A stretch of DNA of 64,000 nt, taken from positions 25,263,558 to 25,327,557 of the forward strand of contig OX328112.1 of assembly GCA_946811185.2 (NCBI GenBank). Direction: 5' to 3'. The DNA is from Hippopus hippopus (taxonomy: Eukaryota > Mollusca > Bivalvia > Cardiida > Cardiidae). The notes beneath the pieces were generated by a model. That model did no database searches and was not told the DNA's origin. It saw only the letters and a program-made list of their open reading frames with translations. The translations under genes were made by a program, and so were the position numbers. Position 1 is the stretch's first letter. Every line of letters begins with the position of its first letter. Of this stretch, positions 1-11,390 are shown piece after piece.

Positions 1-530
1 AATCTGAGATGGCACTTTACGACTACATTAGATTTTGTTCTTCACTAGACTTGCGCAAAACAGAAAATTACATAAAAATGGAAAGTGTCGATTCAGATTA
101 GTCCGCTCAGGCTGATCCGAGACAACACTTTACCCAAATGTCCGGATGCCCCTTTTCGTGTGTTGCAGGCCATATAGGTACTGGATGGCTCTTACAGGGC
201 AAAAAACATTGCTATTGATCTTAAGTCCATTGAACCTGTACCTTGTTGACAAGTCTAAACCTTGGCAACATAATTATGTAGCTTTTACAGACAGAGTAGG
301 TCAGATCAGACTGCAGAGACTGTGGTACAGAATTAAATTTTCACATGTCTAAAATTTTTTGGTCAGTGAAAGAGTTGATTTTCATTAACATTTTTGTGCA
401 ACTTTCCCACAGTTTGTCACAAGTGTACAAGGTTTGGGTAGTTGGACATATAGATTATTAAGTTAGTATGACATTAAGTATTCAACAAAGTAATATTTAT
501 GGGTATATATTCAACCAATGACCTCAGAAC
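1..530. other. Leading stretch, no gene seen
   Basis: AT-rich sequence with no convincing exon. Around 85-135 there is a decayed piece resembling the 'cagact..cgct..cagtctgatc' short palindrome of MITE family B, next to 'acactttaccc'. Frames of 68 codons occur but show no splice-site framing and no family resemblance. Confidence 0.4.
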
Positions 531-537
531 ACTTTTG

Positions 538-1680
538 GCTAGTTTTAGTTCCACTGGCCAAAAGCCAGCAAGCTTATATCGTGGCCCTGTGTCCATCGTG
601 TGAGTGTGTGTGTGCCTTAATTTTTATTTCAAACGTCTTCTTTGAAACTATTCATCCAATTTTGACAAAACTTCAGAAAATGATCCTGCTATGTTCCTCT
701 CCAGAATTTCTCAAAAGAAGTTGATTCCTTAGAAAACTCTCATTGCCATGGCAACAAAACTGAAAAATTTTGAAAATCTTCTTTTCTGAAACCGTAAGGC
801 CTAGAGCTACCAATTTGACATGTAGCTCAATCAAATGGACCTCTACCAAATCTCTGGAAATTTTAACCCTGGGGTCAAAATTAGTCCTACTCAGGAGTTC
901 ACGAGTTTTACTTAGGCTTATATATTAAAAACTTCTGTTTCTTAACCATTAGGCTGAAGGCTACCAAATTTTTGCATGTAGCTTCAATTAATAGACTTCT
1001 ACCATGTTTCTTGAAATTATAGTCCTGGGGTCAAAATTGACCCCGACCCAGGGTTACAAGTTGTATGTTGGCTTATATAGTAGAAACTTTAAAAATGTTC
1101 TCGTTCCTAACCATAAGGCCTAGGGCTACCAAATTTTGCATGTATATTATCTAATGGACACTCCCTGTATTGTTCACATTATAGCCTTAGGGTCAAAATC
1201 GGCCCCGCCCTGGCAGTCACAATTTTTAAATGGGCTTTCATGGTACATAGTGAAATTTTCTAAAATCGTCTAGTTCCTTACTATAAGACCTTGGGCCACT
1301 AGATTTTGCCTGTATACTTACCTAATGGACTGCTACCGAGGTTGTTCAAATGAGAAGTCACAACTTTTACACAGGCTTATGTAGTGAAAACTTCATGAAA
1401 TCTTGTTCCTGACCTTGTTTATAACCCATGGCCTAGACCTGCGTTATTTGGCATGCAGTTTTATCCTTTTGACCTCTACCAGGATTCAACTTGTTATATC
1501 TCTTTGGTCAAAAATGGCTTCCCCTTTGGGGTCACAACTTTCACATGGGCTTTTGTAGAGAAAACTTTTTTTAAGTTTTCTTGTTTGAAACCATTTTGCC
1601 TAGAATTGTAATGTTTGGTATGTATGGTTTGTACAAATTAGCCAGTGGAGTAATACAAGGCCATCATGGCCCTCTTGTTT
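538..1680 (+). mobile_element. Dyad-headed element, ggccaaaagcc type
   Basis: It starts 'ttttagttccactggcc' with a short dyad (ctggccaaaagccag), followed by a 'gtgtgagtgtgtgtg' stretch where related copies have 'gtccgtccgtcc'. It then runs through about five degenerate units of roughly 130 bp, each with 'cctagrgctaccaaattttgcatgtagctt' and 'ctggggtcaaaattggcccc' segments. It ends 'gccatcatggccctcttgttt'. The same start, units and end recur at 15437-16760. No open reading frame of note; non-autonomous. Confidence 0.7.
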
Positions 1681-1724
1681 GAAAAAGACTTCTCATACCA
1701 CAATTCTGAGACAGCTTACTTTGT

Positions 1725-1938
1725 CAACTCTTTACTACACAACATAACTTTAGCCTTCTCCAAATTGAAACTAAATAAATGTGACTCAAAAATTGAAATT
1801 TGATTTGGGAAGGGTAGAAAATAATGTGGGAAAAGATGAAAATGCTGGTTACCAGCATTTTCTTCTTTTCCCACAATGTTTTCAAAAGGCCTCTTCCTCA
1901 GTGTTGGTTTAACTCCAGATTGTGTGGTAACGAGTCAA
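1725..1938 (+). mobile_element. TTAA-P element
   Basis: Copy with a diverged 5' end and a nearly intact central palindrome (about 1830-1890). The right terminus is decayed to 'tggtaacgagtcaa'. The family description is given at 35659-35887. Confidence 0.8.
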
Positions 1939-2540
1939 TAAAGTAAAATGATTCAGAATACATGTATCTCACAAGTTATCGGATTTTGTAAATCTTTAGA
2001 TGCAAGATCACTTTTTATCACATAAAACCTCCTGCGGCAGTGTATTAAACCCATGACTTATTTTTGATAGTACACTAGTGTATTATTGCTTTTTGGGTCC
2101 CGGTTCTGATCAATTTTCAGTCACGAGCGCGTGAAGCTTAAGAAACCAACCTCAGAAAATGCCGGAAATTGTACTACTATACCCTTTCGCGGAAAAATGA
2201 CGTCATTGTTGCAAAGGCGTATGCACGTGGACAGTTTTTGATTTTCATGTTTAATGAAAAGCAAGAAATGCAGCGAAAGCTTTAAAAAAAAAGAAGCAAA
2301 ATTGCTGAATCAGTTACACTTCCCTCCCCTCTAGAGACTGTTTTATTCTACTTTTTGTGTAAGTGTCATGGTGTTATGTACTTGTATATGTGCACATTTG
2401 AAACCGAACTACAATTGTAAACATGGACCTGTGAACGGTATTATAGTTTGATAAAAATGATAATACATAAACACTCATGTAAGATCCTCTTTGTGCATTC
2501 TAATCTTGAATATTTTACACTTTTTTGAAAAGTAACTATA
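1939..2540. other. Intergenic, no gene seen
   Basis: Contains a 'tgacgtcat' CRE-like site near 2199 and a 'ccctttcgcgg' stretch. No exon framing or recognisable repeat was identified. Confidence 0.35.
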
Positions 2541-3118
2541 GTTGAGCAATGCTCTGGCAACAGGGAGTTTAATGCGTCTTAATGATTGTTTGGTGTTTAA
2601 TGATTGTTTGGTGTTTAATGCCATTTCAACATTATTTCAGCTATATCGCGGCAGCTGGAGTCTCTTTTACCAGTACTGCCCACAGTTTTCTTTCTAAGCC
2701 ACTGGCTGCTTTCCCACATAACCATCATCGAAACAATGGTCAGCGGTGGGAGAGGAATGAATCCTGTTGCAATCACCATCATCAATCCTTGGAAAGAAAT
2801 TGGCCGAGCCAGGGATTGAACTCACGATCCCCTGTTCTCAAGTCTTGCAAGCTAGTGACTGAGCTACTGGGGCTCGGTGTATCTTAATGAAGCATCATAC
2901 CAAGCAAGTCATCACATGATTATGGATCCATAAAATCTATTATGTCTAACAGCTGACTGAATCACGAGGTAGAATGGTTCTTTTACATCCAGAAAATTGA
3001 CCAGCAGCAAAAAGTTATGACCAGGGTCAGATTGTGCGGACTGCGAAGTCTGACCTTGGTCGATGATTTGTGCAGATGCATAAAATTCCCTTTTCACAGA
3101 GCATGGCTCAGTTGTAAT
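2541..3118 (+). mobile_element. Family C MITE split by a SINE
   Basis: The left end 'gagcaatgctctggcaa..ggg..tttaatgcgtc' and the right end 'gatgcataaaattcccttttcacagagcatggctc' are inverted copies of each other. The middle has 'ggatccataaaat', 'cagaaaattgacc' and a short palindrome ('ggtcagattgtgcgg..ctgcgaagtctgacc'). Other copies lie at 12368-12633, 48548-48728 and 59550-59812. A SINE occupies 2586-2881. Confidence 0.7.
2586..2881 (-). mobile_element. tRNA-derived SINE, 9-bp TSD
   Basis: On the minus strand it opens with a tRNA-like head: the B-box complement is seen as 'gggattgaactcac' and the A-box complement as 'gtgactgagctactgggg'. The body shares 'ccactggctgctttccca' and 'ttatttcagctatatc' with the other SINEs here. 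The same nine bases, tcttaatga, flank it at 2577-2585 and 2882-2890, which fits LINE-mediated insertion. The 'gattgtttggtgtttaat' tail is duplicated. Confidence 0.75.
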
Positions 3119-3149
3119 TGGCATATGTGAAAGTGCGTAACAGTTACAG

Positions 3150-3672
3150 TATTAGTTGTATGGTCAGGTGGCAGGGGACTTGGAAACTTGTTCACTGCTG
3201 TGGTGAACCATGTCGCCCCGAGCCGAAGGCGAGATGGCGACATGATTCGCCACAGCCGTGAACAAGTTTCCAAGTCCCCTGCCACCTGACCATACAACAA
3301 ATTTATCATATTGCAAAGTTTTACCATTCCAATGTGTGTTAAGCAAATTTTACCTGTTTTTTGGTTTCAAAAATTGAGTACGCTGGCGAAGTAGAATTTC
3401 CCTTCTGAGTGCCGCAATTCAATGAAAACTGACGTCACTGGGAACTGACGTCACTGAAACCTTGGTAAAACGTGCAGTTTGGTGCATAATCTTGATATTA
3501 ATCTTGATCGAAGCCGCCATTTTGGATGTTGTGTTGAAAGTGTAATCATGAATACGAGGCTCCCGAAAGAGAAACTGTTTTTACGTTGGATTTGCCAGTG
3601 TACATGATATATATGTTCAGGGCATATTATCCAATCAGATCACGAGAAATTTCTTTGCAGTATGATAATAGA
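3150..3672 (+). mobile_element. Hairpin-headed element with CRE sites, copy 1
   Basis: The element opens with a near-perfect 144-bp inverted repeat (3156-3299) centred on 'ccgagccgaaggcgag', which could fold into a hairpin with a very short loop. About 370 bp follow, with two 'tgacgtcac' CRE-like sites (3430-3455), a 'gccgccattttgg' YY1-like site and a 'ccaatcagatcacgag' CCAAT box. A second copy with the same order lies at 41651-42180. No coding frame. Confidence 0.7.
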
Positions 3673-3710
3673 TGTGATTGGCATTTTGTAATAGTGGCAG
3701 TACATAGTAA

Positions 3711-3933
3711 CTATTTACCAAACAATACCGGGTTTTCACGACTCTGAGAAAGAAGCCTTTTGAAAACATTGTGGGAAAAGGAGAAAATGCTGGTAACCAA
3801 TATTTTCTCCTTTTCCCACAATGTTTTCTTTCTTCACAGAACTATTTTCATTTTTTGAGTCACAATAATTTTGTCGTCTGCAAATGCTTTCAATTTGGAC
3901 CAGTCTAAATTTTATCATTTGGTAAAGAGTTAA
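3711..3933 (-). mobile_element. TTAA-P element
   Basis: Near full length, reverse orientation, with a palindrome at about 3762-3828. Its right-hand TTAA (3930-3933) is also the left end of the next copy. Confidence 0.9.
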
Positions 3934-4156
3934 CTCTTTACAAGACAATGTTATAGACTTGTCAATATTGAAAACACCTGCAGATTAGAAATCACATCAG
4001 CGCAAAATAATGATGGCATTTGTCTTTGAACAGATTGACAACACTGTGGCAAAAGGAGAAAGTGCTGTTTACCAGCATTTTCTCCTTTTCTGACAGTGTT
4101 TTTTGTTCCTTTTTCCATAAAGTCATTATCCCAGGTAATTGTTTGGTAAAAGATTA
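3930..4156 (+). mobile_element. TTAA-P element
   Basis: Abuts the previous copy at a shared TTAA. The palindrome has several mismatches ('gtggcaaaaggagaaagtgctgt'). Confidence 0.85.
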
Positions 4157-4640
4157 AATAAAAGAGAAAGGTCGAAATTTTGACACTTTTGTTTGTAGCA
4201 GACAAACTTTGTTAAAAGTTTTGTATATTATGCAATGGATTTATCATAAAGTTTTAATTTAATATGGCCATGTACGGAGTATGATCAAGGTATTTGTGAG
4301 CAGTAAAAGGTAGGTGCATTCTTTATGCTTAAAAGTCATTTTAACCTTTATCAAAGGAGAAAAAATTTAGAACATGGATGTCCAGTTTTAAAGAATTTGC
4401 AAACATTGTTATTGTGGTTCAAATCATTAGATATGTCTTTGAAAGACAGAAAACTTCTGGGGAAAAGGAAAGTCTTCTCCCTTACAATAATGATTATTGT
4501 TACAATTTGGGATTTCATTTAGAAATCCTAAAGTTTGTCATTCACAAAACAAAAAGAATAAATTGAAAGAGAAATCTGACAAATGAAGGGAGTGTTAATT
4601 GTCATGATGCTGTTTTTTTTTCCTGGAAAATTGTTCATAT
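4157..4640. other. No repeat or gene assigned
   Basis: AT-rich. Short frames of about 60 codons occur but have no splice framing. Ends in a poly-T/pyrimidine run (4612-4622) upstream of the candidate exon at 4651. Confidence 0.3.
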
Positions 4641-4650
4641 TTGATGTTAG

Positions 4651-4675
4651 ACTTCCTACGTAAAGTTATTTGCAG
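4651..4675 (+). CDS. Candidate micro-exon of unnamed upstream gene
   Basis: A 25-nt segment between a 'gatgttag' acceptor and a 'gtataa' donor. Read from its first base it gives TSYVKLFA plus one base. That base joins the two leading bases of the exon at 8820 to make a GAG codon, so the join reads TSYVKLFAERILAKLG. The phase fit is the only support; the donor is weak and the exon is short. It could be coincidence. Confidence 0.35.
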
Positions 4676-4897
4676 GTATAACAATTATTACATTACTGCA
4701 TACGTGGATATATATGCATGGCAAAAAATTTGCGAATTACCGATTACAGACATTTTGCTTACAGTAATATTTGCAAATCCAAGACTTTCGTTATTTATTG
4801 GTATATTAAAATACACAAACTGAAAAGTTTGCGAATTTTTCAAATTTGCGAAATTGCAAAAATTCCCATGTCGCAAGAATTTCCACTTATACAGTAT

Positions 4898-5116
4898 TTA
4901 ACTCTATACTACTCAATTCCAACTTTTAACTACCTTGAAGAAGAAGGCTTTTAAAAACATTATGGGAAATGGAGAAAATACTGGCAACCAGCATTTTCTC
5001 CTTTTCCAAGAATGTTTCATACGCAAACAAATTTAAATTTTTGAGTCGCAGTAAGGTTGTCAGAGAATTCTTTCGATTTGGACAAGTAAAAAATTTTGTT
5101 GTTTGTCAAGAGATAA
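4898..5116 (-). mobile_element. TTAA-P element
   Basis: Diverged copy in reverse orientation. The right palindrome arm decays after 'tctccttttcc'. Confidence 0.75.
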
Positions 5117-5427
5117 AATGGAGAAAATGTTTCCAGATGTGGCAAAGATACATAGCAATATGTAAGAATAAACTGGTGTTAGAAATCAACCAGACACTAA
5201 AGTGCATTAAGGACCATTTAATAGAAGGTGCAATATGATCTTGAATTATTTCACAGGATTTCTTGACCGCTTGAAATTCAGCCCTCTTCTAGTTGATTTA
5301 CATGTATGTTGAAAGTTTGCATTTCTTGTTTATGCAACAAAGTAAATCTTGCTTTGATTATCGCCAAGGGGTTGAACCCTACGATAAAATGATGAAAATC
5401 TAATCATTGTTTTAGACAAAAATCCAT

Positions 5428-5613
5428 TTAACTCCTTACCAAACAGAATTTTAGCTTGTCCAAACTGGAAGCATCTACAGAGAACAGAGTTGATAACATT
5501 TTGGGAAAAGGAGAAAATGCTGGATACCATCCTTTTCTCGTTTTCCTACAATGTTTTCAAAAGTCTCCTTCTTTAGGGCAGTTAAAACTCATGACTGTGT
5601 GATAAAGGGTTAA
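5428..5613 (+). mobile_element. TTAA-P element, internally shortened
   Basis: Both termini are kept ('ttaactccttacc' and 'gataaagggttaa'). About 40 bp of the left interior is deleted and the palindrome centre is imperfect. Confidence 0.8.
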
Positions 5614-6164
5614 AGTAAGTTACTCTTGTTTTCAAAATGAAATTCACATTTTAGTTCCAATTTTTCTGAAACTTGTGTATGTTGCAATAAGCACTGAAAC
5701 CTAATCAAATCTGACTTGATTCTAAAAGAAATAGTATTGAAAATTAACTTTTTTTATTTGTTTCATTCAACATAAATACCTGTTATTCTTTCTTATGCTG
5801 TGACCCTGAGAGCTGTGATGTTCAAGCCAAGTTGAAACCTGGAAAACTTGTAGAATTTTTGTCAATATATTTATCATAATTTCTTTCTGTGCATATGTTA
5901 GAAAATTTTCAAAACCTCAAAATATTATTAGAAAAATAAACTCCAATTCTTTTTTCTGGGTTTATTTAAAGGTGTGTTTGTGGGGGGGAAGGGCGCATGC
6001 ACATGTAATAATATGTACAGTGAATCCTAAAGTGAGATATAAGGGATGGCTGTTTGAACTCTAATAGATGAGTTTCATCACAGATTAAAGCCAGTTTTAT
6101 GTGTTTGTACAAATTTTTTTTCAAAAACAGAAATGGCCTGTCATGAACAGTTTTTTCCTTTTGC
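5614..6164. other. No gene seen
   Basis: AT-rich spacer with a 'gggggggaagggcgcatgc' patch near 5980. Nothing recognised. Confidence 0.3.
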
Positions 6165-6371
6165 TTGACTCCTTCAGCGCCAAATAAATAAACTCGACCT
6201 CTTTCGACGACTCTAAATACAATTCGTTGAAACTTACAAAGATTTTGCTTGCATAGGCTTTACTGAACAAGCGGATGGCTTAGATCAAAGATCAGACTGC
6301 ACGTTCTGTGCAGTCTGATCTTTGTCATCCGCAAAAGTCACTGTTTTCGCCTATGGTGCCGAAAGGGTTAT
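6165..6371 (+). mobile_element. Family B MITE
   Basis: Termini 'ctccttcagcgcc' and 'ggtgccgaaaggg' are inverted copies. The interior holds a short palindrome, 'agatcagactgcac' against 'gtgcagtctgatct'. Related copies: 10263-10405, 27669-27790, 30752-30965, 41215-41390 and 51950-52150. Confidence 0.65.
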
Positions 6372-6688
6372 ATGTTTTCAAAGGTTGCTTGTTTTAAAAT
6401 AATAATCAACCCTTGAATAAGAGAAAAGAGCAAGGGAGGCAACTCTGTTTGGACTGTTTAACAACAAAACAAAGTACAATCAGTGTTTCATAAACTTACA
6501 CCAGTTCTGCTCTGATTGGGACTGACAAAATGAAATGATGTATTTGTGTGTATTATAGGAAAAAAAAAAACCCTCTCTACTAGTTCAAAGATAAATCCCA
6601 TTATAAAGAGCAATGCTTGATTTATTGTCTGCAAACTCTCTCCATATGGAAAAAGACTAATATTTTGTTGTCTTGCTTTCATAAAGTG

Positions 6689-6918
6689 TTAACTCTTCAC
6701 CACATGGCAAAAGTTTAAACTTAACCAAAATGAAAGCATTTGCAGATGATAGAACAAATGTAGCTGAAATGATGGCTTCTGTCTTTGATAGGGAAGAAAA
6801 CATTGTGGGAAAAGGAGAAAATGCTGGATACCAGCATTTTCTCCTTTTCCCTTCAATGTTTTTGAAAGCCTTTCCTGTCAGGGTCGTTAAAATTCAGGAT
6901 TGTGCGATTAAAGGTTAA
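6689..6918 (+). mobile_element. TTAA-P element
   Basis: Full length between two TTAA. Palindrome at about 6790-6862 with few mismatches. Confidence 0.88.
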
Positions 6919-6959
6919 GAAGTGCTGGCCAGAGTATCATAATAAGTGGAAGACGGTTA

Positions 6960-7189
6960 TTAACTCTTTACCAAACCACAAAATTTTAGACTGGTCAACT
7001 TTGAAAGTATTTACAGAAGACAACATTAGAGTGGCACAAAGGATGAGACTTGTATCAGAAACAGTAGAAAACTTTGCTGGAAAAGGAGAAAGTGCTAGTT
7101 AACAAGCATTTTCTCAGTTTTCTACAATATTTTCAGAAGCTTTCTTTGTGACGGTTAGGTCGTTAAAATTCATTGTGGAAAAGGGTTAA
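6960..7189 (+). mobile_element. TTAA-P element
   Basis: Full length. Palindrome arms are worn ('gctggaaaaggagaaagtgctagttaacaagc'). Confidence 0.85.
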
Positions 7190-7289
7190 GTCATATCACA
7201 GTGAAAAGTGCACTGATTGATATGTACACTTAAGTTTTTTTTTTAAATCCAGACTTTTTACAACTCTACTTAATTTACCTGCTGCTCTC

Positions 7290-7610
7290 CTATGTGACCT
7301 TCTCAGAAACAATGTCTATTGGTGACAGGAATGATTCTCATCATGATGAATGTGATAAACTTTGGTAAGGGAGTTTGCTGAGCTTTGATTGGATGTTACA
7401 ACCCATAGATTAACTATCCTGAATGTGACTGACTGGGCTGGGCACTGGAATATGAATTGTTTATGGGTATATACATGTAGGAAAGAATATTAGCCCCTTT
7501 TATAAGTGCAAAGTAGCCAGTGGCTCGGAAGAATGTTCTGCAGTGTACTGGTAAAAGAAAATGCAGGATAGCATGGATAGGTGCAATGGTTGCTATGATA
7601 GAATGTTGTT
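7290..7610 (+). mobile_element. Degenerate SINE-like repeat
   Basis: Shares 'cagaaacaatg..ggtgacaggaatgattc' with the SINE body at 2732 (opposite sense), and its tail 'gcatggataggtgca' with repeats at 46910 and 58230. No clear A or B box remains. Confidence 0.5.
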
Positions 7611-7669
7611 TCTCCAATACCAGCTTGAAGTCAAGAGTAATTTGTCAATATGGACAGGTCTAACATTTT

Positions 7670-7890
7670 GTGGTCATCAAACAACATAATCTTAGAGTCT
7701 TCCAAATTGAAAGATTTGCAGATGACATATTGTGGTTTAAACAATGGAATTGTCTTTGAAAGGGCAGAAAATATTGTGGGCAAAGGAGAAAATGCTGGTT
7801 ACCAGCATTTTCTTCTGTGCCCAAAATGTTTTCAAAAGCCTTTCATCTAATAGTTTTTGGGATTGTATGGAAAAGGGTCAAGTTACTTTG
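7670..7890 (+). mobile_element. TTAA-P element
   Basis: The termini are lost or diverged; the palindrome (about 7768-7834) and left interior are recognisable. Confidence 0.75.
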
Positions 7891-7940
7891 ATTCTTGTTG
7901 AGGTCAGGGTCAAATTAAAATTTAGGCTACAGGTCATAAG

Positions 7941-8153
7941 TTAATCCTTTAACACACAATCCCAAGTTTAAACGTCCTGGAGGTAGAAGGATTTTGAAAA
8001 TATTGTAGGAAAAAGATGGAAATACTGGTAACCAGCATTTCTCTGTTTCCCAAATTTTTTTTTACCCTTTTAAAGAAAGATACCACCACCTGAGCCACAT
8101 TTAATTTGCCGTCTGCAAAATCCAAAGTTATTTCATTTTGGTTGAGAGTTTAA
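7941..8153 (-). mobile_element. TTAA-P element
   Basis: Reverse orientation. Strongly diverged palindrome and right interior. Confidence 0.75.
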
Positions 8154-8312
8154 ATAAATAACTGACCATGCTTCTTATCAGTGTAAATAGTGGTCTTTGA
8201 ATTGCTGAAAAACATGTATATATATGTTTATCTGTATGTAGAATATTAAAAGTCTTGTAAGATAATAAGCCATGTTCTCCAGACTTGGTTGTAAGACCGA
8301 GTCCTGTCTCTT

Positions 8313-8468
8313 GACCTTTTATCAGAGGGCAAACTTTCAGAAATGTTTGATTTGAAAGCACTTAATTTTGCAGAAGACAAATTGAATGCAGCTTTGTGAA
8401 ATTTGTCTTTGCAAGGATGGAAAAAGTTGTTGGAAAAGGAGCAAATGCTATATACCATGTTTCCCTTG
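8313..8468 (+). mobile_element. TTAA-P element, 3'-truncated
   Basis: The left half and first palindrome arm are present ('gttggaaaaggagcaaatgcta'). It stops where the following copy begins. Confidence 0.65.
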
Positions 8469-8696
8469 ATAACCTCTTTTCCAGACGACAAAAAAGCAGA
8501 TTTCTCCAAATTGAAAGCATTTGCAGACGGCAATTTAAATGTGGCTCAAATAATAAGATTTGTCTGTAATAGGGTAGAAAACATTGTGGGGAAAGGAGAA
8601 AATGCTGGTTACCAGCATTTTCTCCTTTTCCCATTATGTTTTCAAAAGGCTTTTTTCCCAGGGTCCTTAAAACTCGGGATTGTGTGGTAAAGGATT
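8469..8696 (+). mobile_element. TTAA-P element
   Basis: Well-kept palindrome (8577-8643) and right end 'gtgtggtaaaggattaa'. The left TTAA is decayed. Confidence 0.85.
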
Positions 8697-8819
8697 AAAC
8701 ACCTGGGGAATACATCATGTTTGAAAAAAAGAATCATGTAATTTAGTTCTTGTCATTGAAATTATGATCATAAGAAAATGATCTTGATCTATGATAAGTT
8801 AACTTGTTATATCTTATAG

Positions 8820-8878
8820 AGAGAATCTTGGCCAAGTTGGGACTTAAATCTGTACTCAAAAAGCATTGTAAATTACAG
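8820..8878 (+). CDS. Exon of unnamed upstream gene
   Basis: A 59-nt exon between 'atatcttatag' and 'gtaacttctg'. Two leading bases complete a codon, then it reads RILAKLGLKSVLKKHCKLQ and ends in phase 0, which matches the phase-0 start of the exon at 13460. The residues are lysine and leucine rich and look like an amphipathic helix. I do not recognise the family. The open, splice-framed reading and phase continuity support it as real coding sequence. Confidence 0.55.
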
Positions 8879-9163
8879 GTAACTTCTGTGACTAGACACA
8901 AAGTGATGATCTGGGGTAGATGCTGGCAGAATTATTCTAAATTTATTCATAGGCGATACCATGGTGAAAATGCTATTTTCTCTAACCAAATGTACCTCCT
9001 TTATTGAAGAGCTCAATCAGTTTTCAATGCAGTGCAAAGGATTCAAATCTCAAAAACTTAGAGAAAGGATGAAGTGTTTTGAGATTGTATTGATTACCTC
9101 TTCATTTCATAATCTTTTCCTTTTCTACATGTACCGACCTATAGATAAGAAGGGTCTTTGGGA

Positions 9164-9400
9164 TTAAATTTTTACTAAAAGGAAAAATGTTAGATGCCTC
9201 AAAATTCATAGTAGTTGCAGATGATAAAATTTTAATTAAATGTGCCTCAAATGATGAGAATTGTCTCTGAAGAAGAGAGGAAATATATTATGGGAAAAGG
9301 GGAAAATACTGGTTTCCAGCATTTCCTTCTTTTTCCACAATGCTTTCAAAAGCCTTCGTCCTTAGAGTCGGTAGAACAGAAAACTGTTTAGTAAAATCCT
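9164..9400 (+). mobile_element. TTAA-P element
   Basis: Diverged copy with palindrome at about 9285-9350. The right terminus has drifted ('tttagtaaaatcctt'). Confidence 0.75.
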
Positions 9401-9457
9401 TATAATGTTTATATTTGTACCCAAAACCCATGCTGAAAGTTTTCATTAGAATTGTCT

Positions 9458-9685
9458 TATAGCTCTTTACCAAACCATATAATTTTGGACTGGACCGAAT
9501 TTGAAAGTTTGCAGACGACAAATTAAATGTAGCTAAAGTGATAATTTCTGTCTTTGGTTGGTTAGAAAACTCTGCGGGAAAAGGAGAAAATGCTGTTTAT
9601 CAGCATTTTCTCCTTTTCCCACAATGTTTTCAAAAGCCTTCTCTTTCAGGGTCATTAAAACTTGGGATTGTTCGGTAAAAAGTTA
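9458..9685 (+). mobile_element. TTAA-P element
   Basis: Near full length. Palindrome 9565-9632; right end 'ttcggtaaaaagttaa'. Confidence 0.88.
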
Positions 9686-9811
9686 AGACATCTAATTTTA
9701 GAAATAGATTAATACTGAAAGATTATAATACTAACATATTTATGTTAGCACTGCACTGCACTTTGAGTATTTCAAGAACTCAGACACAGAGAAATACATG
9801 TAAAGAACCAT

Positions 9812-10033
9812 TTAAGGTATACGGCCCCTAACTCATCGGTAAACATGGACATTTTCTTAAAGGCTATTCGGCCAGTCTCGGCAGCTTCCGTCTTTTAATA
9901 TGAGAGTTAGGGGCTATAGGCTCACTAACTCTGCAGTAAATATCGTGTAACGTCAACGTTTTCCTAAAGCCTATTAGGCCAATCTCGGCAGCTTCCATCT
10001 TTAAATATGAGAATTAGGGGCCATAGACCTTAA
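9812..10033 (+). mobile_element. MITE with 'ggcccctaactc' termini
   Basis: Inverted ends (ttaaggtatacggccccta / taggggccatagaccttaa) lie between TTAA motifs. The interior is a direct duplication of about 105 bp, each unit holding 'ggccaatctcggcagcttcc'. One copy in the window. Confidence 0.65.
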
Positions 10034-10262
10034 GCAGAAAACTTGAAAGCATTGTTGCAAAAGGAAAAATTGCTTATTTTAGGCAACTTCTTCCATTGTA
10101 ATTAGGTTTTATTTACATTGATTATCCATACTTCACATGGATTTATACAAGTTGTCTGCTACAATTTTCTTTTGTGAGGTAATATGTTTGAAAGTAAATG
10201 AACAAGATTATTTCACCTGTCAACCTCTCCCTTATGTGGACACCTCTTGGCAACTTTCTTTC

Positions 10263-10405
10263 TTAATAAACCCTTCAAGCGCCCCTCACAAATTAAGTTG
10301 CCTTTTCGGTTAGTGTAAATCTAAGATCAGACTACATATTTTATGCAGTCTGTTCTTGATCTACACTAGCTGTAAAGGCAACAGTAGATGTGAAAGGGAA
10401 TTTAA
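10263..10405 (+). mobile_element. Family B MITE, short
   Basis: Runs from 'cccttcaagcgcccc' to 'gtgaaaggg' with a central imperfect palindrome 'agatcagactacat..atgcagtctgttct'. Confidence 0.55.
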
Positions 10406-10451
10406 GGCTTATTACAAATTTTGATCGTGTCTTCTTTAGATACATGTAGTT

Positions 10452-10670
10452 TTAACCCTTTACCACACAATCCCGAATTTTAACAACCCTGGGAAAGAAG
10501 CCTTTTAAAAACATTGTGGGAAAAGGAGAAAATGCTGGTAACCAGCATTTTCTCCTTTTCCCACAATGTTTTCTATCCTTTCAAACAAAAATTTCCTAAT
10601 GTGTGCAACATTTAGCCTGTGGTCTGCAGATGCTTTCTATTTGGACCTCCCTAAAATTTTGTTGTTTGGT
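10452..10670 (-). mobile_element. TTAA-P element
   Basis: Well-kept left terminus and a perfect-looking palindrome (about 10505-10573). The right TTAA is lost. Confidence 0.88.
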
Positions 10671-10704
10671 AATCCATTTGTTCAATCCTAAGATTTCTCT
10701 ACTT

Positions 10705-10925
10705 TTTACTAGTTGACATTTTACACTTGTCAGATTTAAAAGCATTTGCTGAATACAAATTGAATGCAAATCAAATGATGAGATTAGGCTGTCAAAGGGT
10801 GAAAAAAATTTGTGGGAAAAGGAGAAAATGCTGGTAACCAGCATTTTCTCCTTTTCCTACAAACTTTTCAAAGGCTTCTTACCTCAGGGTGGTAATTTTA
10901 ACATGAACTTGTTTGGTGAAAGGCT
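10705..10925 (+). mobile_element. TTAA-P element
   Basis: The core palindrome, 'gtgggaaaaggagaaaatgc' and its mirror, is intact. The terminus 'ttggtgaaaggct' is decayed. Confidence 0.8.
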
Positions 10926-10999
10926 ACGCAAATAATTCAAGTCAGTGGAGAAGTCCTGATTAGTGCAGATTTAAGTTCATTTTGGCCAGAGCATATTTC

Positions 11000-11105
11000 A
11001 AAGTTGTAAAGCATGTAGATTCAGGATCAGACTGTACTTTTAGTGTATGCTGATCTTGATCTAAATTGTCCACAAAATCACCTAAAAACCAGACAACCCT
11101 TTGGT
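11000..11105 (+). mobile_element. Family B MITE fragment
   Basis: Palindromic 'aggatcagactgtac' with 'gtatgctgatcttgatct', then 'ccctttgg'. The left end was not located. Confidence 0.45.
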
Positions 11106-11157
11106 TACCTATGAGCTGAAGTTGACTAATTTAGAAAAAAAAAACACAGGGTATAGG

Positions 11158-11390
11158 GTTAACGCCTTATCAAACAGCAAAATTTTGGATGCAACCAAAA
11201 TAAAGGCATTCATAGCTGACAAAATTCTAATGTAGCTCAAATGATGATTTCTGTCTTTGATTGAGTAGAAAACATAGTAGGAAAAGGAGAAAATGCTGGT
11301 TACCAGCATTTTTTCCTTTTTCCACAATATTTTCAAAAGTCTTCTTTGTCATGGTCGTTTAAAATCAGGATTTTGCTGTGAAGGGTCAAA
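11158..11390 (+). mobile_element. TTAA-P element
   Basis: Left end 'ttaacgccttatcaaac'. The palindrome (about 11268-11335) has a few substitutions; the right end is worn. Confidence 0.82.

Noticed and set aside
2582..2887. 101-codon frame on the + strand
   Set aside because: Lies entirely in the antisense of a tRNA-derived SINE, including its promoter boxes.
7316..7366. Possible 5' exon starting ATGTCTATTGGTGACAGG with a gtaagg donor
   Set aside because: The segment matches the body of the SINE family at 2730-2770, so the open frame is repeat-derived.
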